Shown in pieces: positions 46,053 through 55,585 of a stretch of 64,000 nt of DNA. A program made the position numbers and the translations under genes. The first letter of the stretch is position 1. Each line of letters begins with the position of its first letter. The notes beneath the pieces were generated by a model. That model did not search any database and had not been told where the DNA came from. It worked only from the letters and a program-made list of their open reading frames with translations. This stretch comes from Mesorhizobium sp. (lineage in GTDB: Bacteria; Pseudomonadota; Alphaproteobacteria; Rhizobiales; Rhizobiaceae). The stretch covers positions 248,001 to 312,000 of the forward strand of contig SAPZ01000002.1 in NCBI GenBank assembly GCA_004020875.1. Reading direction: 5' to 3'.

Positions 46053-47120
46053 ATGACCATCTGTCCGGCGTGTCGCAGCAAATCGACTGCGAAATTGTTC
46101 CAAGTGACAGCCGACGAGGCCTCTCGACACTTCCTCAATCCGCGACAAGACCCGGAGCGCTTTCGAAACCTGAAGAGCCACTTGTCGGATCTCTGGGACA
46201 GCGCCACCTGCGATATACGAAGATGCGCAGATTGCGGATTCGGTTTCGCAGATCCCTTCGTCGCGGGCGGCGTCGAATTTTACAACCTGGCCTGGGCGAG
46301 TCCTTCCTATCCAACCATGAGATGGGAATATGCAAGAACCATCGAAGAACTCGCGGGCTTGAGGACTGACGGAAAAACTGTCATCGACGTGGGCGCCGGT
46401 TTCGGGTACTTTCTCGATTGTGTCAAAAATAAATTCTTCAAGATTTCGGATATTTCTGCAGTCGATTATAACGAAACGTCGCAGTCTGTATTGTCATCCA
46501 AGGGCTTCAAGACGTTTTCATGCGATATTCGCGGAGAGAATTTCGATAGACTGGAAGAGTCGTTCGACTTCATATGCTTGTTTCAGGTCTTCGAGCACAT
46601 GGACAAAGTGGACGATGTTTTCTCTCGATTGAAGTTTCTGCTTAAACCGCATGGGTCTGTCTTCATTGCCGTACCAAACGAAAACAGAACCTACTATATG
46701 GAGTCTCATGGATCCCTCATAGACATGCCACCCAATCACATCGGTCGATGGACGAAACAAGCGTTCGATGCGATTTGCCGGCGGCACGGCTTGCAACTGG
46801 CCAAATGTGAGCGGGAACCATTCACTCTGCTTAGTTTCCTCAAACATGACATTGTAAACAGCTATCTGCGTAAGGGAGAAAAGCCTGGCAGCCTAACTGA
46901 GTTCGTCCGCGCCCTGCCCCGAAGCAGAGCTCAACAGATCGCGCAAGGCTTGACCGCCTTGGCGATTTCGCCATCACGGCTACCGGCATGGGCATATGCG
47001 GTCAGCAACGCATCGACGTTGGGCGGGAACGCGCTCTGGGCGAGGATCGACAAAGTCTCCTCACCGATGGGACCAGGCGTTCTCGCCGAGCCACGGAGCC
47101 ATCAAGCTAGCCTGCAATGA
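46053..47120 (+). CDS. Class I SAM methyltransferase with N-terminal zinc-binding cysteines
   Basis: It encodes 355 residues from the ATG at 46053. Cys4 and Cys7 (CPAC) and Cys58 and Cys61 (CADCGFGF) can form a zinc knuckle, as in many sugar or natural-product C/O-methyltransferases. The SAM motif VIDVGAGFGYFLD lies near 102-114, with FDFICLFQVFEHM as motif IV-like region. A longer start at 45984 is possible. It is the only plus-strand gene between 41.6 and 57.9 kb. A role in methylating a sugar or lipid-linked unit is likely but not proven. The base composition is less GC-rich than its neighbours, which may hint at acquisition. Confidence 0.82.
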   Translation: MTICPACRSKSTAKLFQVTADEASRHFLNPRQDPERFRNLKSHLSDLWDSATCDIRRCADCGFGFADPFVAGGVEFYNLAWASPSYPTMRWEYARTIEELAGLRTDGKTVIDVGAGFGYFLDCVKNKFFKISDISAVDYNETSQSVLSSKGFKTFSCDIRGENFDRLEESFDFICLFQVFEHMDKVDDVFSRLKFLLKPHGSVFIAVPNENRTYYMESHGSLIDMPPNHIGRWTKQAFDAICRRHGLQLAKCEREPFTLLSFLKHDIVNSYLRKGEKPGSLTEFVRALPRSRAQQIAQGLTALAISPSRLPAWAYAVSNASTLGGNALWARIDKVSSPMGPGVLAEPRSHQASLQ

Positions 47121-47363
47121 ACGGCCAGACCAATTCCAGGAACGTGCATAACGGATTCCGTCCGGAGTAGTTCGGGGGTGGCCTCCATCGGCGCGGGAGG
47201 CTCGCACTCAGTGGTGGCTGAGGGCAACGGGAGCACGAGTTAAGGCTAGAGACACAAACTGGCCGGCGTCGTGCCAGCTGTTCTAATGCCTTTCGCCAGG
47301 CGAACCAAGGAACGCTTGAAACGGCCTTTTGTCACCGGCCGCCCGCCCTGAACAGCAAAGCCA

Positions 47364-48380
47364 TCAAACGTCAGCAGGACGAAGCACCGAAGCCGATCCC
47401 AAGCGTTCGAGCCGGTTGTTGATATAGCGACGCGCCGGTCGTTCGACTACAAAGTAACTCAACACCGACAGTGCGATGGCGGCCCCAAGACCGAGAAGCC
47501 TTCCAGCTATCCCCGGAAACTGAGCAAAGGGTTGCTGCCACAGATACAATGAGAAAGACAGCATGCCGACAGATGCCAGGGGTTTCGAACCGAGCAGGCG
47601 GAGGAATGCGGCGTAGGCTTGTCCGAGATAGACCAAGGTCAGGGCAAGAAGGACACTTCCCACCCCGTATTTGAGCGGGTCGGGAACGAGTTCGACGTTG
47701 AAAAGGACTGCGGTAACCCCGAGGGCAATCGGCGCCCAGGACGGTACCTTATATGACCGGAACAAAAGATAGACACCGGCGGCCATCAGGATTGAGGCGG
47801 CACGTACGTCGGTACGCCAGTAGACATCGTAGTAGCCCCCGCCAAGCATCGTTCGGATAGCGCCGTCGCTCCATGCAAGCGCCGCAAGCGACAGACACAG
47901 GATGCCCCCGGTCACCTGGGACCTGCCGCTAATCGCGGCAATGGCCGCCAGGATCACGTAGGTGTGCTCTTCGACGCATAGCGACCATATGTGGTCGAGG
48001 AAAGCGGTGCGCCCAGCCTCGAGCACATAGTAGTTGTAGGTAAACGTCGATGCGCTGAGCAGATGTTGCCAGTCTGCTGGCCAAAGGCCGGCGCCACCGG
48101 CCACCGCCATCGCAGACAGGAACACAAAGAGGGCTGGGTAGACACGCGCTATCCGCCGACCAAAGAATTTCGGCAGGACCATCTGTCTCACAAACAGGAT
48201 GTCTGACATCAGCAGTCCACTGAGAACGAAGAACATCTCCACACCAAAGCGGCCTGGATTAATAAAGCGGGATGCGAGATAGTGATCCAGCAAGACACCC
48301 ATGACTGCTACGGCCCGCCAACCGTCCAGGTAGGACAAATGCGGCAGACCCTGTGACGGGCCATTTGCTTTATTCGACAC
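47364..48380 (-). CDS. Membrane O-acyltransferase (acyltransferase 3/OafA-like)
   Basis: This integral membrane enzyme of 338 residues has about ten hydrophobic segments. It opens LSYLDGWRAVAVMGVLLDHYLASRF with the family His, then RFGVEMFFVLSGLLMSDIL and LWSLCVEEHTYV, all typical of the acyltransferase 3 family. Such enzymes add acetyl or other short acyl groups to sugars at the periplasmic face. It follows the co-polymerase gene on the minus strand after 146 bases. Confidence 0.92.
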   Translation of the reverse strand: MSNKANGPSQGLPHLSYLDGWRAVAVMGVLLDHYLASRFINPGRFGVEMFFVLSGLLMSDILFVRQMVLPKFFGRRIARVYPALFVFLSAMAVAGGAGLWPADWQHLLSASTFTYNYYVLEAGRTAFLDHIWSLCVEEHTYVILAAIAAISGRSQVTGGILCLSLAALAWSDGAIRTMLGGGYYDVYWRTDVRAASILMAAGVYLLFRSYKVPSWAPIALGVTAVLFNVELVPDPLKYGVGSVLLALTLVYLGQAYAAFLRLLGSKPLASVGMLSFSLYLWQQPFAQFPGIAGRLLGLGAAIALSVLSYFVVERPARRYINNRLERLGSASVLRPADV

Positions 48381-48526
48381 GGCATCCCTCTCGGGTGCTG
48401 GCTGATATTGTTCTATCTGCTCTGACTAAAGCCGCCGTAGTGCGAACGGCCGAAGGCGCGCTGGAGGTGCTCGCAAAGAGCTGGCGATACTCTCGTTGGC
48501 ATGGCCAGAGCACGAGCCTGCGGTCC

Positions 48527-50767
48527 TCAAGTCACTTTCTCCCGCAGGAGGTCGGCGCTGTCGCCGAGCCGGTATCCGGCATGCTTTCTGAGATTCACCC
48601 GCGTGAGAACGCTCCCGACGGGCACCGGAACAGAACCATCCCCCTGAAGCATTTCCAACACACCGCGAGCGACATGGCGTCGCGTCTTGGCCCACCGGAC
48701 GGCGAAAAGCACCACGTCCGCCCATTCGGTGAGGAACCTGGCTTCCGGCCTGCCAAGCCCCGATGGGCCATTCAAGATGACGACGCTATAAACCGAGTGT
48801 AGATCCTCCATAACTTCGGACCCGTTTCCGCGCGACAACAGGGTCAGCAGATCCTCGGAAGGGCCGAGGGTCATCAGGTCGATGCCTACTTCAGGTATTC
48901 CGGTGATGGCATCCCCCAAGGTGCACCGGTCGCAAACATAGTCCGCGAAGGAATGGCGAGCCTTAGGCCCACCATACTGGTTCAGAAACTCAAGGGTGAG
49001 TCGAGCGCCCTTGGGTTCGAGATCGACCACGAGGACCCGGCCGCCCAGACGCGTCGCAACCAACGCCAAGCTCCAGGCGAGCTCGGTTGCCCCATCCTCG
49101 GGCGTGCTGGACGTCACAAGCATGATCTGCGAGGAGCGAGCGCTCAATTGACTTGGTGCCGCCGCTACAAGCAGCGACGTGACGGCACGGCTGTATCCGG
49201 ACTCCTGCTGGCCTAGCACCAGCTGCTTCAGCCTCTTGGCGTGCGTGTTGGCAGCCTGCGGGATGAGCGCCAGGCACGGAACCCCGAGTGCAGCTTCGGC
49301 TTCAGCCTCGCCGCGCAAAGTGCGATCGAAGTGTCGGCGGAGAAGCAAGAGAATTCCTCCGATCAGGCCGAACACGATCATGCCCGGCGGAACGAGGAAA
49401 ATCGGCGGAAGGGTTGTTGGGTTGACAGGCGGCCACGCCGCGGAAAGAATTCCGACACCGGGGGATGGATTTGCAATCCGCCGCTCCAGATCCTGCTGAC
49501 GGCTCAACAGGTCATTGTATCGCTGCGTCAAGATGCTCACCTGCGGCTCGAGCGCGCGCAATCCGGAGAGCCGACCGGCTGTATCGGCCACAACCGCATC
49601 GAGAACTTTCTTGCGATCTTCAAGGGCCTCGACTTGAGCGCGATAGATGTCGACCTCAGCGGCCACACGAGCGAGACCTTGCTCTACCGCACTGTCGATC
49701 GCTTTGTTCGGGCCCTTGTCCGCCGGCGCGCCGGCCTGGCGAGTCGCAAGATCGGCCAACTCAGGCGTGCCGATTGCCTGGGCCAGCGACGCAATTGGCG
49801 CGTTCTGCTTGCGAAGGTCCTGAATGCGGTGAAGACGGGTTTCCTGCGCGGCGAGGTCAGCTTTGGACATCGAGATCTGCTGGGTGAGTTCGGCTGCCTC
49901 TCTGGCCGCGTTGTCCGCCGCACCTTGATCTACTGCGCCATGGCTCAACCGATACTTTTCCAGACGATCCGTCGCTTCCGCAAGATTGTCTCGTATAGCC
50001 GGTAACCCTGCAACTATTGAATCGAGTTCCTGTTCGTCCGCAGCCTGATTTCTCCTTGCAAGATCGGCGATATATACTTGGACAAACGTGTTGGCCACAA
50101 GAGCGGCTCGCGCCGGGTCCTTGTCGGTAAAGCCGACGCTGATCACTCGAGACCTCAATTCCTGCCCAATCCTTATGCCCTCGCGCAGCAGCTTCAGTTC
50201 AGCTGCCTCTGGATCCGCCGGCGTGCTTCGAGGCCAGATTTTCGTCAGCAGACCGTCTAGAGCCGAGCGTAATTTCGGTGGCTCGACGCGAGTTGGATCG
50301 GGAGGGGAGGTTGCAGTCGCGGCATCGGCTCGTTGTGTGGCGTCGGAGGCTCCAGCAACATTGCCGGCATCGACTTTGCGCAACTCAGCCACCACGCTTC
50401 GCAGATGGCTCTGCGACGAGAGCATGGTTATATGGTCGTCAATGCTGGATTCCAGCAAATCCTGGGCGGAACTCAAACCGCCGGCCGGAGCCGCCCTGCT
50501 GGGCGCGTCAACGAGCACCTGTGTAGTGGCCTCGTACAAGGCTGGCCGCGCAAGACCCAAAGCCGCGGCAAGGACACCGCCTGCGAGGATCATGGCAAGC
50601 AGGAACCATTTTTTTCGTTGCAGGGTCGTGACGAGCTGATGGAGCGGCGTTTGCGTGTCTATCTGCTCTTCCAGCGGCCGTCTTATGCGAGGGTTGATTT
50701 CGCGCACGGGAGGAGGCACTTCGGTGGCATGCGGAAGATGGATGCGGCTAACTTTGGACCCTTCCAT
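48527..50767 (-). CDS. Wzc/ExoP-like polysaccharide co-polymerase with degenerate kinase domain
   Basis: This inner-membrane chain-length regulator has 746 residues: N-terminal cytoplasmic tail, membrane helix near 54-74, periplasmic Wzz domain with long coiled coils (about 280-420), a second helix near 470-490, then a cytoplasmic BY-kinase-like domain. The Walker A position reads TSSTPEDGATELAWS near 550-565, without the lysine and glycine expected in PGEGKT; the A' motif is VLVVDLEP in place of hydrophobic-DxD. No C-terminal tyrosine cluster is seen. It is probably catalytically dead. The ATG at 50767 has AGGAG upstream and follows the asparagine synthase stop with one base between. Confidence 0.9.
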   Translation of the reverse strand: MEGSKVSRIHLPHATEVPPPVREINPRIRRPLEEQIDTQTPLHQLVTTLQRKKWFLLAMILAGGVLAAALGLARPALYEATTQVLVDAPSRAAPAGGLSSAQDLLESSIDDHITMLSSQSHLRSVVAELRKVDAGNVAGASDATQRADAATATSPPDPTRVEPPKLRSALDGLLTKIWPRSTPADPEAAELKLLREGIRIGQELRSRVISVGFTDKDPARAALVANTFVQVYIADLARRNQAADEQELDSIVAGLPAIRDNLAEATDRLEKYRLSHGAVDQGAADNAAREAAELTQQISMSKADLAAQETRLHRIQDLRKQNAPIASLAQAIGTPELADLATRQAGAPADKGPNKAIDSAVEQGLARVAAEVDIYRAQVEALEDRKKVLDAVVADTAGRLSGLRALEPQVSILTQRYNDLLSRQQDLERRIANPSPGVGILSAAWPPVNPTTLPPIFLVPPGMIVFGLIGGILLLLRRHFDRTLRGEAEAEAALGVPCLALIPQAANTHAKRLKQLVLGQQESGYSRAVTSLLVAAAPSQLSARSSQIMLVTSSTPEDGATELAWSLALVATRLGGRVLVVDLEPKGARLTLEFLNQYGGPKARHSFADYVCDRCTLGDAITGIPEVGIDLMTLGPSEDLLTLLSRGNGSEVMEDLHSVYSVVILNGPSGLGRPEARFLTEWADVVLFAVRWAKTRRHVARGVLEMLQGDGSVPVPVGSVLTRVNLRKHAGYRLGDSADLLREKVT

Positions 50768-50768
50768 C

Positions 50769-52766
50769 TTATACTCCTGTAAGTTCGGGCACTTGAGAGA
50801 GCCCCGCTTCTGAGGCCGGCGACCTGCTCGCCTCTTCGTGCCAACCCTGGAACATGAGGGCCGGCCATAACTCGCGCGAATGGTCGTGCTTGCCCTCGAG
50901 GTGGTCGCGCCAGCATGCATCCACCTTCGCAAGGTCGAATATGCGGTCTCCGGAATTGCGCATGCCGGCGATAAGGTCGTTTGCCCACATGCGCAGCGGG
51001 CCCCTCAGCCAGGCCGCAATGGGCACATCGAAACCTTGCTTCGGCCTGTCGATCAGCCGCTCCGGAAGATAGCGATGCAGCAAGTGACGAAGGATCCACT
51101 TGCCGCCCCCATCGCGAACCTTCAGGTTGGAAGGAAGGCGCCACGCAAATTCGACAACCCGATGATCGAGCAGTGGGCACCGTCCCTCGAGGCCATTGGC
51201 CATAGTGGCACGATCGAGCTTCACCAGTATGTCGCCCGGTAGGTAGCCCGCCATGTCGTGGTACAAGAGGCGCGACAGCAACCCGTCGAGCTGCGGTGTA
51301 CCGTCGCTCGATGCGGGGAGCTTCTGCAAGGCGAGGTATTCGGTCGCCGATCCCGTCAGCCTCTGATACAGCTCGTCTTCACTGGTTGCGGCGAGCAGCG
51401 GAGCAAGCCGATCGAGCCGGTCGCTCCGTAACGCATGCCGCACATTCGCCGAAAGCGGCAAGTCTCCAACGATATCGTAGCGGACCGCGCGGGCAAGCAA
51501 CCGTGCCCCGGCCGCCAACGCCCGGCGCAGTTGTATAGGCAGCCCCTGCTGCCGCTTCAGCCTCTCGGCCATGAAATGGCGGCCATACCCCGCGAAGCAT
51601 TCATCACCACCGTCACCCGACAGCGCCACGGTCACATGCTGTCGGGCCAGCCGTGCCACCAGCAACGTTGGGATCTGCGATTCGTCAGCGAAAGGCTCGT
51701 CCCAGATACGAGGCAATTCTGGAATGACCTCGCGTGCGGCGGTCGGTGAAAGGTGAAGTTCTGTGTGATTGGCCCCCAGGTGCCTTGCTACTTCGGCCGC
51801 ATAAGGGGCCTCGTCGAAGCCACCCTCGGCGAAGGCCACCGTGAATGTGCGCACCGGACTTCTGGATTGGGCCTGCATCAGCGCCACGACAGTGGAGCTG
51901 TCGACACCACCCGATAAAAAGCCACCCAACGGCACGTCAGCGATCATCCGTTCGCGAACGGCGAGCCGAAGCAGGCTGTCCAGTTCGTCGATCAGATCCT
52001 CGTCGCTGCCGACGACTTGGTTCTCCCGGCCTTTGGCGGCGATCCCGGCCAGAGACCACCATTGTTTAACCTGCCGGCGAAGAGCGTCGGCGCCACCGGA
52101 TTCGGCAAGATCGGTGGGTTTGACCGAGAGCAGGGAGCCGGGAGGCAGCTTGAACACGCCCTGCCAGATGCATCTTTGGTCCGGCACCCACCCTCTCGAA
52201 AGCATGGCAGCGGTCGCATCAAGGTCGAGTTCCGGAGAAAAGGTCGGAAAGCACCGGATCGCCTTGAGTTCGGACGCAAAGACAAGAGCAGGCCCCACCA
52301 ATGCGACATAAAGCGGCTTTTTGCCCATCCGATCTCGTGCGAGATGTAGGGTTCTGGTCTTCAGGTCCCACAACGCAAACGCAAACATGCCCGCAAAGCG
52401 CTTAAGGGCGGCCTCGATGCCCCAAGTCTCGATGGCGCACAGCATTACTTCCGTGTCACCTGTGCCGCGAAACTGATGTCCCGCGTCCTCAAGTTCGCGC
52501 CTCAAGTCCTTGAAATTGTAGATCTCGCCATTGAAAGTTGTCACATACCGGCCACCTGGGGACCGCATGGGCTGACGCCCTGTTGCAGAGAGGTCGACGA
52601 TCGCGAGTCGCCGATGGCCCAATGCAATACCCGCCTCACGGTCTGTCCAGAGTCCTTCGCCGTCCGGCCCGCGGTGCCGAAGCGCATACGTCAGCTGGCT
52701 TATTGCCTCGAGCGGCTTCGTATTCGCGGCGGCACTTGTGAGAAGAATTCCAGCTATCCCGCACAT
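50769..52766 (-). CDS. asnB: Asparagine synthase (glutamine-hydrolysing)-like amidotransferase
   Basis: It has 665 residues: a class II glutaminase (MCGIAGILL, RHRGPDGEG, FNGEIYN) and a synthetase domain with the PP-loop FLSGGVDSS and LSGDGGDECFAGYGRH. All catalytic elements for making an amide from glutamine and a carboxylate are present. It sits between the polymerase and co-polymerase genes with one-base contacts, so it is part of the polysaccharide operon. A likely role is amidation of a uronic acid or another acidic group in the polymer, as for WbpS-like proteins; free asparagine synthesis is the alternative. It is distinct from the 27055 gene in sequence. Confidence 0.9.
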   Translation of the reverse strand: MCGIAGILLTSAAANTKPLEAISQLTYALRHRGPDGEGLWTDREAGIALGHRRLAIVDLSATGRQPMRSPGGRYVTTFNGEIYNFKDLRRELEDAGHQFRGTGDTEVMLCAIETWGIEAALKRFAGMFAFALWDLKTRTLHLARDRMGKKPLYVALVGPALVFASELKAIRCFPTFSPELDLDATAAMLSRGWVPDQRCIWQGVFKLPPGSLLSVKPTDLAESGGADALRRQVKQWWSLAGIAAKGRENQVVGSDEDLIDELDSLLRLAVRERMIADVPLGGFLSGGVDSSTVVALMQAQSRSPVRTFTVAFAEGGFDEAPYAAEVARHLGANHTELHLSPTAAREVIPELPRIWDEPFADESQIPTLLVARLARQHVTVALSGDGGDECFAGYGRHFMAERLKRQQGLPIQLRRALAAGARLLARAVRYDIVGDLPLSANVRHALRSDRLDRLAPLLAATSEDELYQRLTGSATEYLALQKLPASSDGTPQLDGLLSRLLYHDMAGYLPGDILVKLDRATMANGLEGRCPLLDHRVVEFAWRLPSNLKVRDGGGKWILRHLLHRYLPERLIDRPKQGFDVPIAAWLRGPLRMWANDLIAGMRNSGDRIFDLAKVDACWRDHLEGKHDHSRELWPALMFQGWHEEASRSPASEAGLSQVPELTGV

Positions 52767-54034
52767 CAGACAACCTTTATGGGCTCCAGCCTAGGAGCGA
52801 TCTCCCGAGGCCTGCCCGCAACAAGGCACAAGGTCAGCGCAAACCACACGATCGGGTGGCGGATGATCAGATGCGGCATGCTGAAGATGACGATGGACAC
52901 CATGAGCGCCACCAGCGCGTCCAGCTTCGCGCGCCACGCCGACATGATGGCGGTTCCGACCAGCCAGGCCAGCGCCAGAACCGAGATGACACCACCTTGA
53001 GTGTACAGATCGAGTACTGTGTTGTGCGCTTCAAAGGGTCGTGTCAGAAAATCAAACTGCCTCTCCCAGGTTGGCGGGCGGTCGACATGCGGACCCGGAC
53101 CGAGTCCCATCGATCCTGATTGCACGCCTTTCTCCATCGCTGCATCCCAGAGATACAAGCGGAGTTCGGCGGTTTCGGCTGTCGCTTCGCCGCCGTTGTC
53201 CTTGGTCAGGCTCTTGGCGAAGTTTTCAAGGGTGCTCGCCTCCGACAGGACATAGGGAGTGATCGAGACCGCCATCGGAAAACTGCCGATCAGCAATAGA
53301 AGGAGGGCTTGCCGTGAAAGACTGACCCTGTTGCCGGCTGTCTTGAGCCATGTCCTGATTCCTAGCCCGAGGAACGTCAGGCAAGTCAGAATGCTGGTAT
53401 ACAAATAGGCATCGCTCTTCGTCAGCCTTCCAATGTAGAAGGTGAAGATCACGCTGGCGACGGCAAGGAACCTGGCCCAACCATTGCTAGTAGTGGTCGC
53501 GAGATGCAAAGCCAGCGTACCAAAGATCGCGCAATAGAGCGCGAGTTGATTGGGATTCTCCGACCAGCCGCGAAAGCGATCCCAGTACCATGACTCGATA
53601 TTGGCTGGGGGGAGCCACGCCCAGCCCTGAGCCAGCTGAACGGCAAGTGTCACGTTCGCGATTGCAATCAACCACCACGCGCTGCGACGCAAATGATAGT
53701 CGGCATCAGGCTCTGCGGCAGCCAGGCAGGTGATGCAGATCAGCAGAAGATACGCTTCGGTATCGTGCACCAGCCCGGTTACGTATAGGATCGAGGTGAA
53801 ATAGGCGACGATGGTGCCGAAAGCCAAAGCGATCGCCATCACCAGCCAGAAGCCGGCGAGTTTGGTCAGGGCGGGTGTAAGTACGGTACGCCCGCCGGCG
53901 AGTATTCGCCCGAGCGACAGCATTATCCAGAGGGCCAGAAGCAGTTCGCCATAGCCGAAGGATGACCCCGGAAGGCTAAGCTGCGTCGCACCGGCCATTA
54001 CGGCGCCAAGGGCGAGGAGCGCGTCCCGGGTCAT
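52766..54034 (-). CDS. O-antigen polymerase/ligase-like membrane protein (Wzy/WaaL family)
   Basis: This integral membrane protein of 422 residues has about ten hydrophobic segments. The Wzy_C-type features are RGWSENPNQLALYCAIFG in the middle and the large periplasmic loop ending in PFEAHNTVLDLYTQGG, with the histidine conserved in O-antigen ligases and polymerases. It should join repeat units in the periplasm. The start overlaps the GT4 stop (ATGA) and the end overlaps the next start by one base. Polymerase is more likely than ligase given the flippase and co-polymerase nearby. Confidence 0.88.
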   Translation of the reverse strand: MTRDALLALGAVMAGATQLSLPGSSFGYGELLLALWIMLSLGRILAGGRTVLTPALTKLAGFWLVMAIALAFGTIVAYFTSILYVTGLVHDTEAYLLLICITCLAAAEPDADYHLRRSAWWLIAIANVTLAVQLAQGWAWLPPANIESWYWDRFRGWSENPNQLALYCAIFGTLALHLATTTSNGWARFLAVASVIFTFYIGRLTKSDAYLYTSILTCLTFLGLGIRTWLKTAGNRVSLSRQALLLLLIGSFPMAVSITPYVLSEASTLENFAKSLTKDNGGEATAETAELRLYLWDAAMEKGVQSGSMGLGPGPHVDRPPTWERQFDFLTRPFEAHNTVLDLYTQGGVISVLALAWLVGTAIMSAWRAKLDALVALMVSIVIFSMPHLIIRHPIVWFALTLCLVAGRPREIAPRLEPIKVV

Positions 54035-55254
54035 CCGCTCATGCCACCCAACCGGCGATCCGCGAGATCGCGCCGAGGCGCGGTCCCGGGCCGTGACCGA
54101 ACAGACCCGTCCTGGGATCTGGCGTTAGTGGTTTTATCGTACAGGTCGCAGTACTGGTCGACTATCAACGGAAGCGCAAAGCGCTCCCGGACAACGGCGG
54201 CGGAGCGGTTGCCCAGAACCGCCGCAAGGGGTCGATCCGACAGCAGCTCGATTATGCGCTCCGCGAGCGCATCAGGGTCTCGCGCGGCGACCAGACAGCC
54301 GTTCCATCCGTCTTCGATGAAATCGCTACAACCGGGCATTCTGGACGCAACAATCGGCAATCCCGCGAGGCCTGCCTCCAGCAATACACGCGGAATTCCC
54401 TCGCGGTATTCGGTTGGGAAGGCGAATATGTCCGCCATGCCCAGAAGAGCAGGAACGTCCTGCCGTTCTCCCAATAGGACGACGTGAGACCGGAAACGCT
54501 CAAATTCCGATGGGTCGACGGCAAAAGGGCCTTCGGATTGCCACGGACCCACAAAGACGAAGCGGGCATCGGGCCTTTTGGCGACAACTTTTGGTATCGC
54601 CGCGAGAAGGGTAGGTATTCCTTTTTGACGAGTCAGCCGCCCAACGAACATAACGACTTCAGCCGAGTGCAGCCCGAATTCCTGACGCAACCTTGCCGCC
54701 GATGGACCAAGCCGTCTCGCGGCTGCGAACGCGCCGACGTCGATGCCGGATCCGCCAATAAGAAGACTCTCCCCGTGTCCGATCAGCCCATAGCGCTCAA
54801 AAAATGTCTGGTCGTCGCGGTTTTGGAAGACTGTCGCGGCAGTCCAGAACGACGCAAGCAATTGCAGGCAGCAAAAGACCGGACGAAGAGCCAAGGCGCG
54901 CGGCTGGAGTGATGAGAACGTCCAGCCCAGCCCATTGATAGTGCGAATGACGGGCGCCCGTCCGCGCACCGCCAGCGGCGTCAAAAGATTGGGCTTCGTA
55001 TCGAAACTTTGGACAATGTCCGGACGCAGTTCCAATATCAGTCTGCGAAGTTTTCCGACAATGCCTGCATTGCTGGCACCGGTCGCAAAGCGGTCAAATC
55101 TATAGCTTCGGTGTGCTATGCCGTGCCGCTGGAATGGAGCTTCCTCGCCACTTGAGACGGCCGTGACCCGAAAGCCTCTCTCGCGCATCTCCATCAGAAA
55201 TGGAATTCTTAGCGCGTGATCCTCGCCGCCGACGCAGACCAGGTGTGGCTTCAT
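54031..55254 (-). CDS. Glycosyltransferase family 4
   Basis: This is a GT-B retaining glycosyltransferase of 407 residues. The N-terminal domain starts HLVCVGGEDHALRIPFLMEM; the C-terminal nucleotide domain has VMFVGRLTRQKGIPTLL and the E-x7-E motif in EGIPRVLLE. VQSFDTKPNLLTPLA and TINGLGWTFSS recall transferases of the Wca/PglA group. The last 35 residues are Arg-rich and poorly conserved. It is the first gene of the operon running to the co-polymerase gene. Confidence 0.92.
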   Translation of the reverse strand: MKPHLVCVGGEDHALRIPFLMEMRERGFRVTAVSSGEEAPFQRHGIAHRSYRFDRFATGASNAGIVGKLRRLILELRPDIVQSFDTKPNLLTPLAVRGRAPVIRTINGLGWTFSSLQPRALALRPVFCCLQLLASFWTAATVFQNRDDQTFFERYGLIGHGESLLIGGSGIDVGAFAAARRLGPSAARLRQEFGLHSAEVVMFVGRLTRQKGIPTLLAAIPKVVAKRPDARFVFVGPWQSEGPFAVDPSEFERFRSHVVLLGERQDVPALLGMADIFAFPTEYREGIPRVLLEAGLAGLPIVASRMPGCSDFIEDGWNGCLVAARDPDALAERIIELLSDRPLAAVLGNRSAAVVRERFALPLIVDQYCDLYDKTTNARSQDGSVRSRPGTAPRRDLADRRLGGMSG

Positions 55255-55585
55255 TTCGCCGCTCCCCGAAAACTGCGGTCCACCAACTGCGTGAAGTGAC
55301 TGGAACTTGGATAGTCTTTCATGGCCCGCTGTCTTTGCGAGGAATGCGTTCAGTCGACCATGAAAGCTAGGGGCGGCATCTAGACTTGTCCTCGTCTGTT
55401 CGAATGAAGAGACCGACCGGTTCGGCGGCCAGGACGATATTTGCCGAAGGCCAATGCAGCTTCGCGGGCAGCGCTTGAGACCATTTCAATGCTGGCCAAA
55501 GGGATTTTCGCTAGCGAGCGTCGGATGGAGCCGCGGTACGGCTCGGATGAAGGAGATCCCAAACACATGTACGGACACCGAGACT
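55255..55585. other. 330-base spacer upstream of the GT4 operon
   Basis: No gene is supported. It should contain the promoter for the minus-strand operon starting at 55254 and the 3' end of the small gene at 55586. I see no clear hairpin or operator. Confidence 0.45.
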
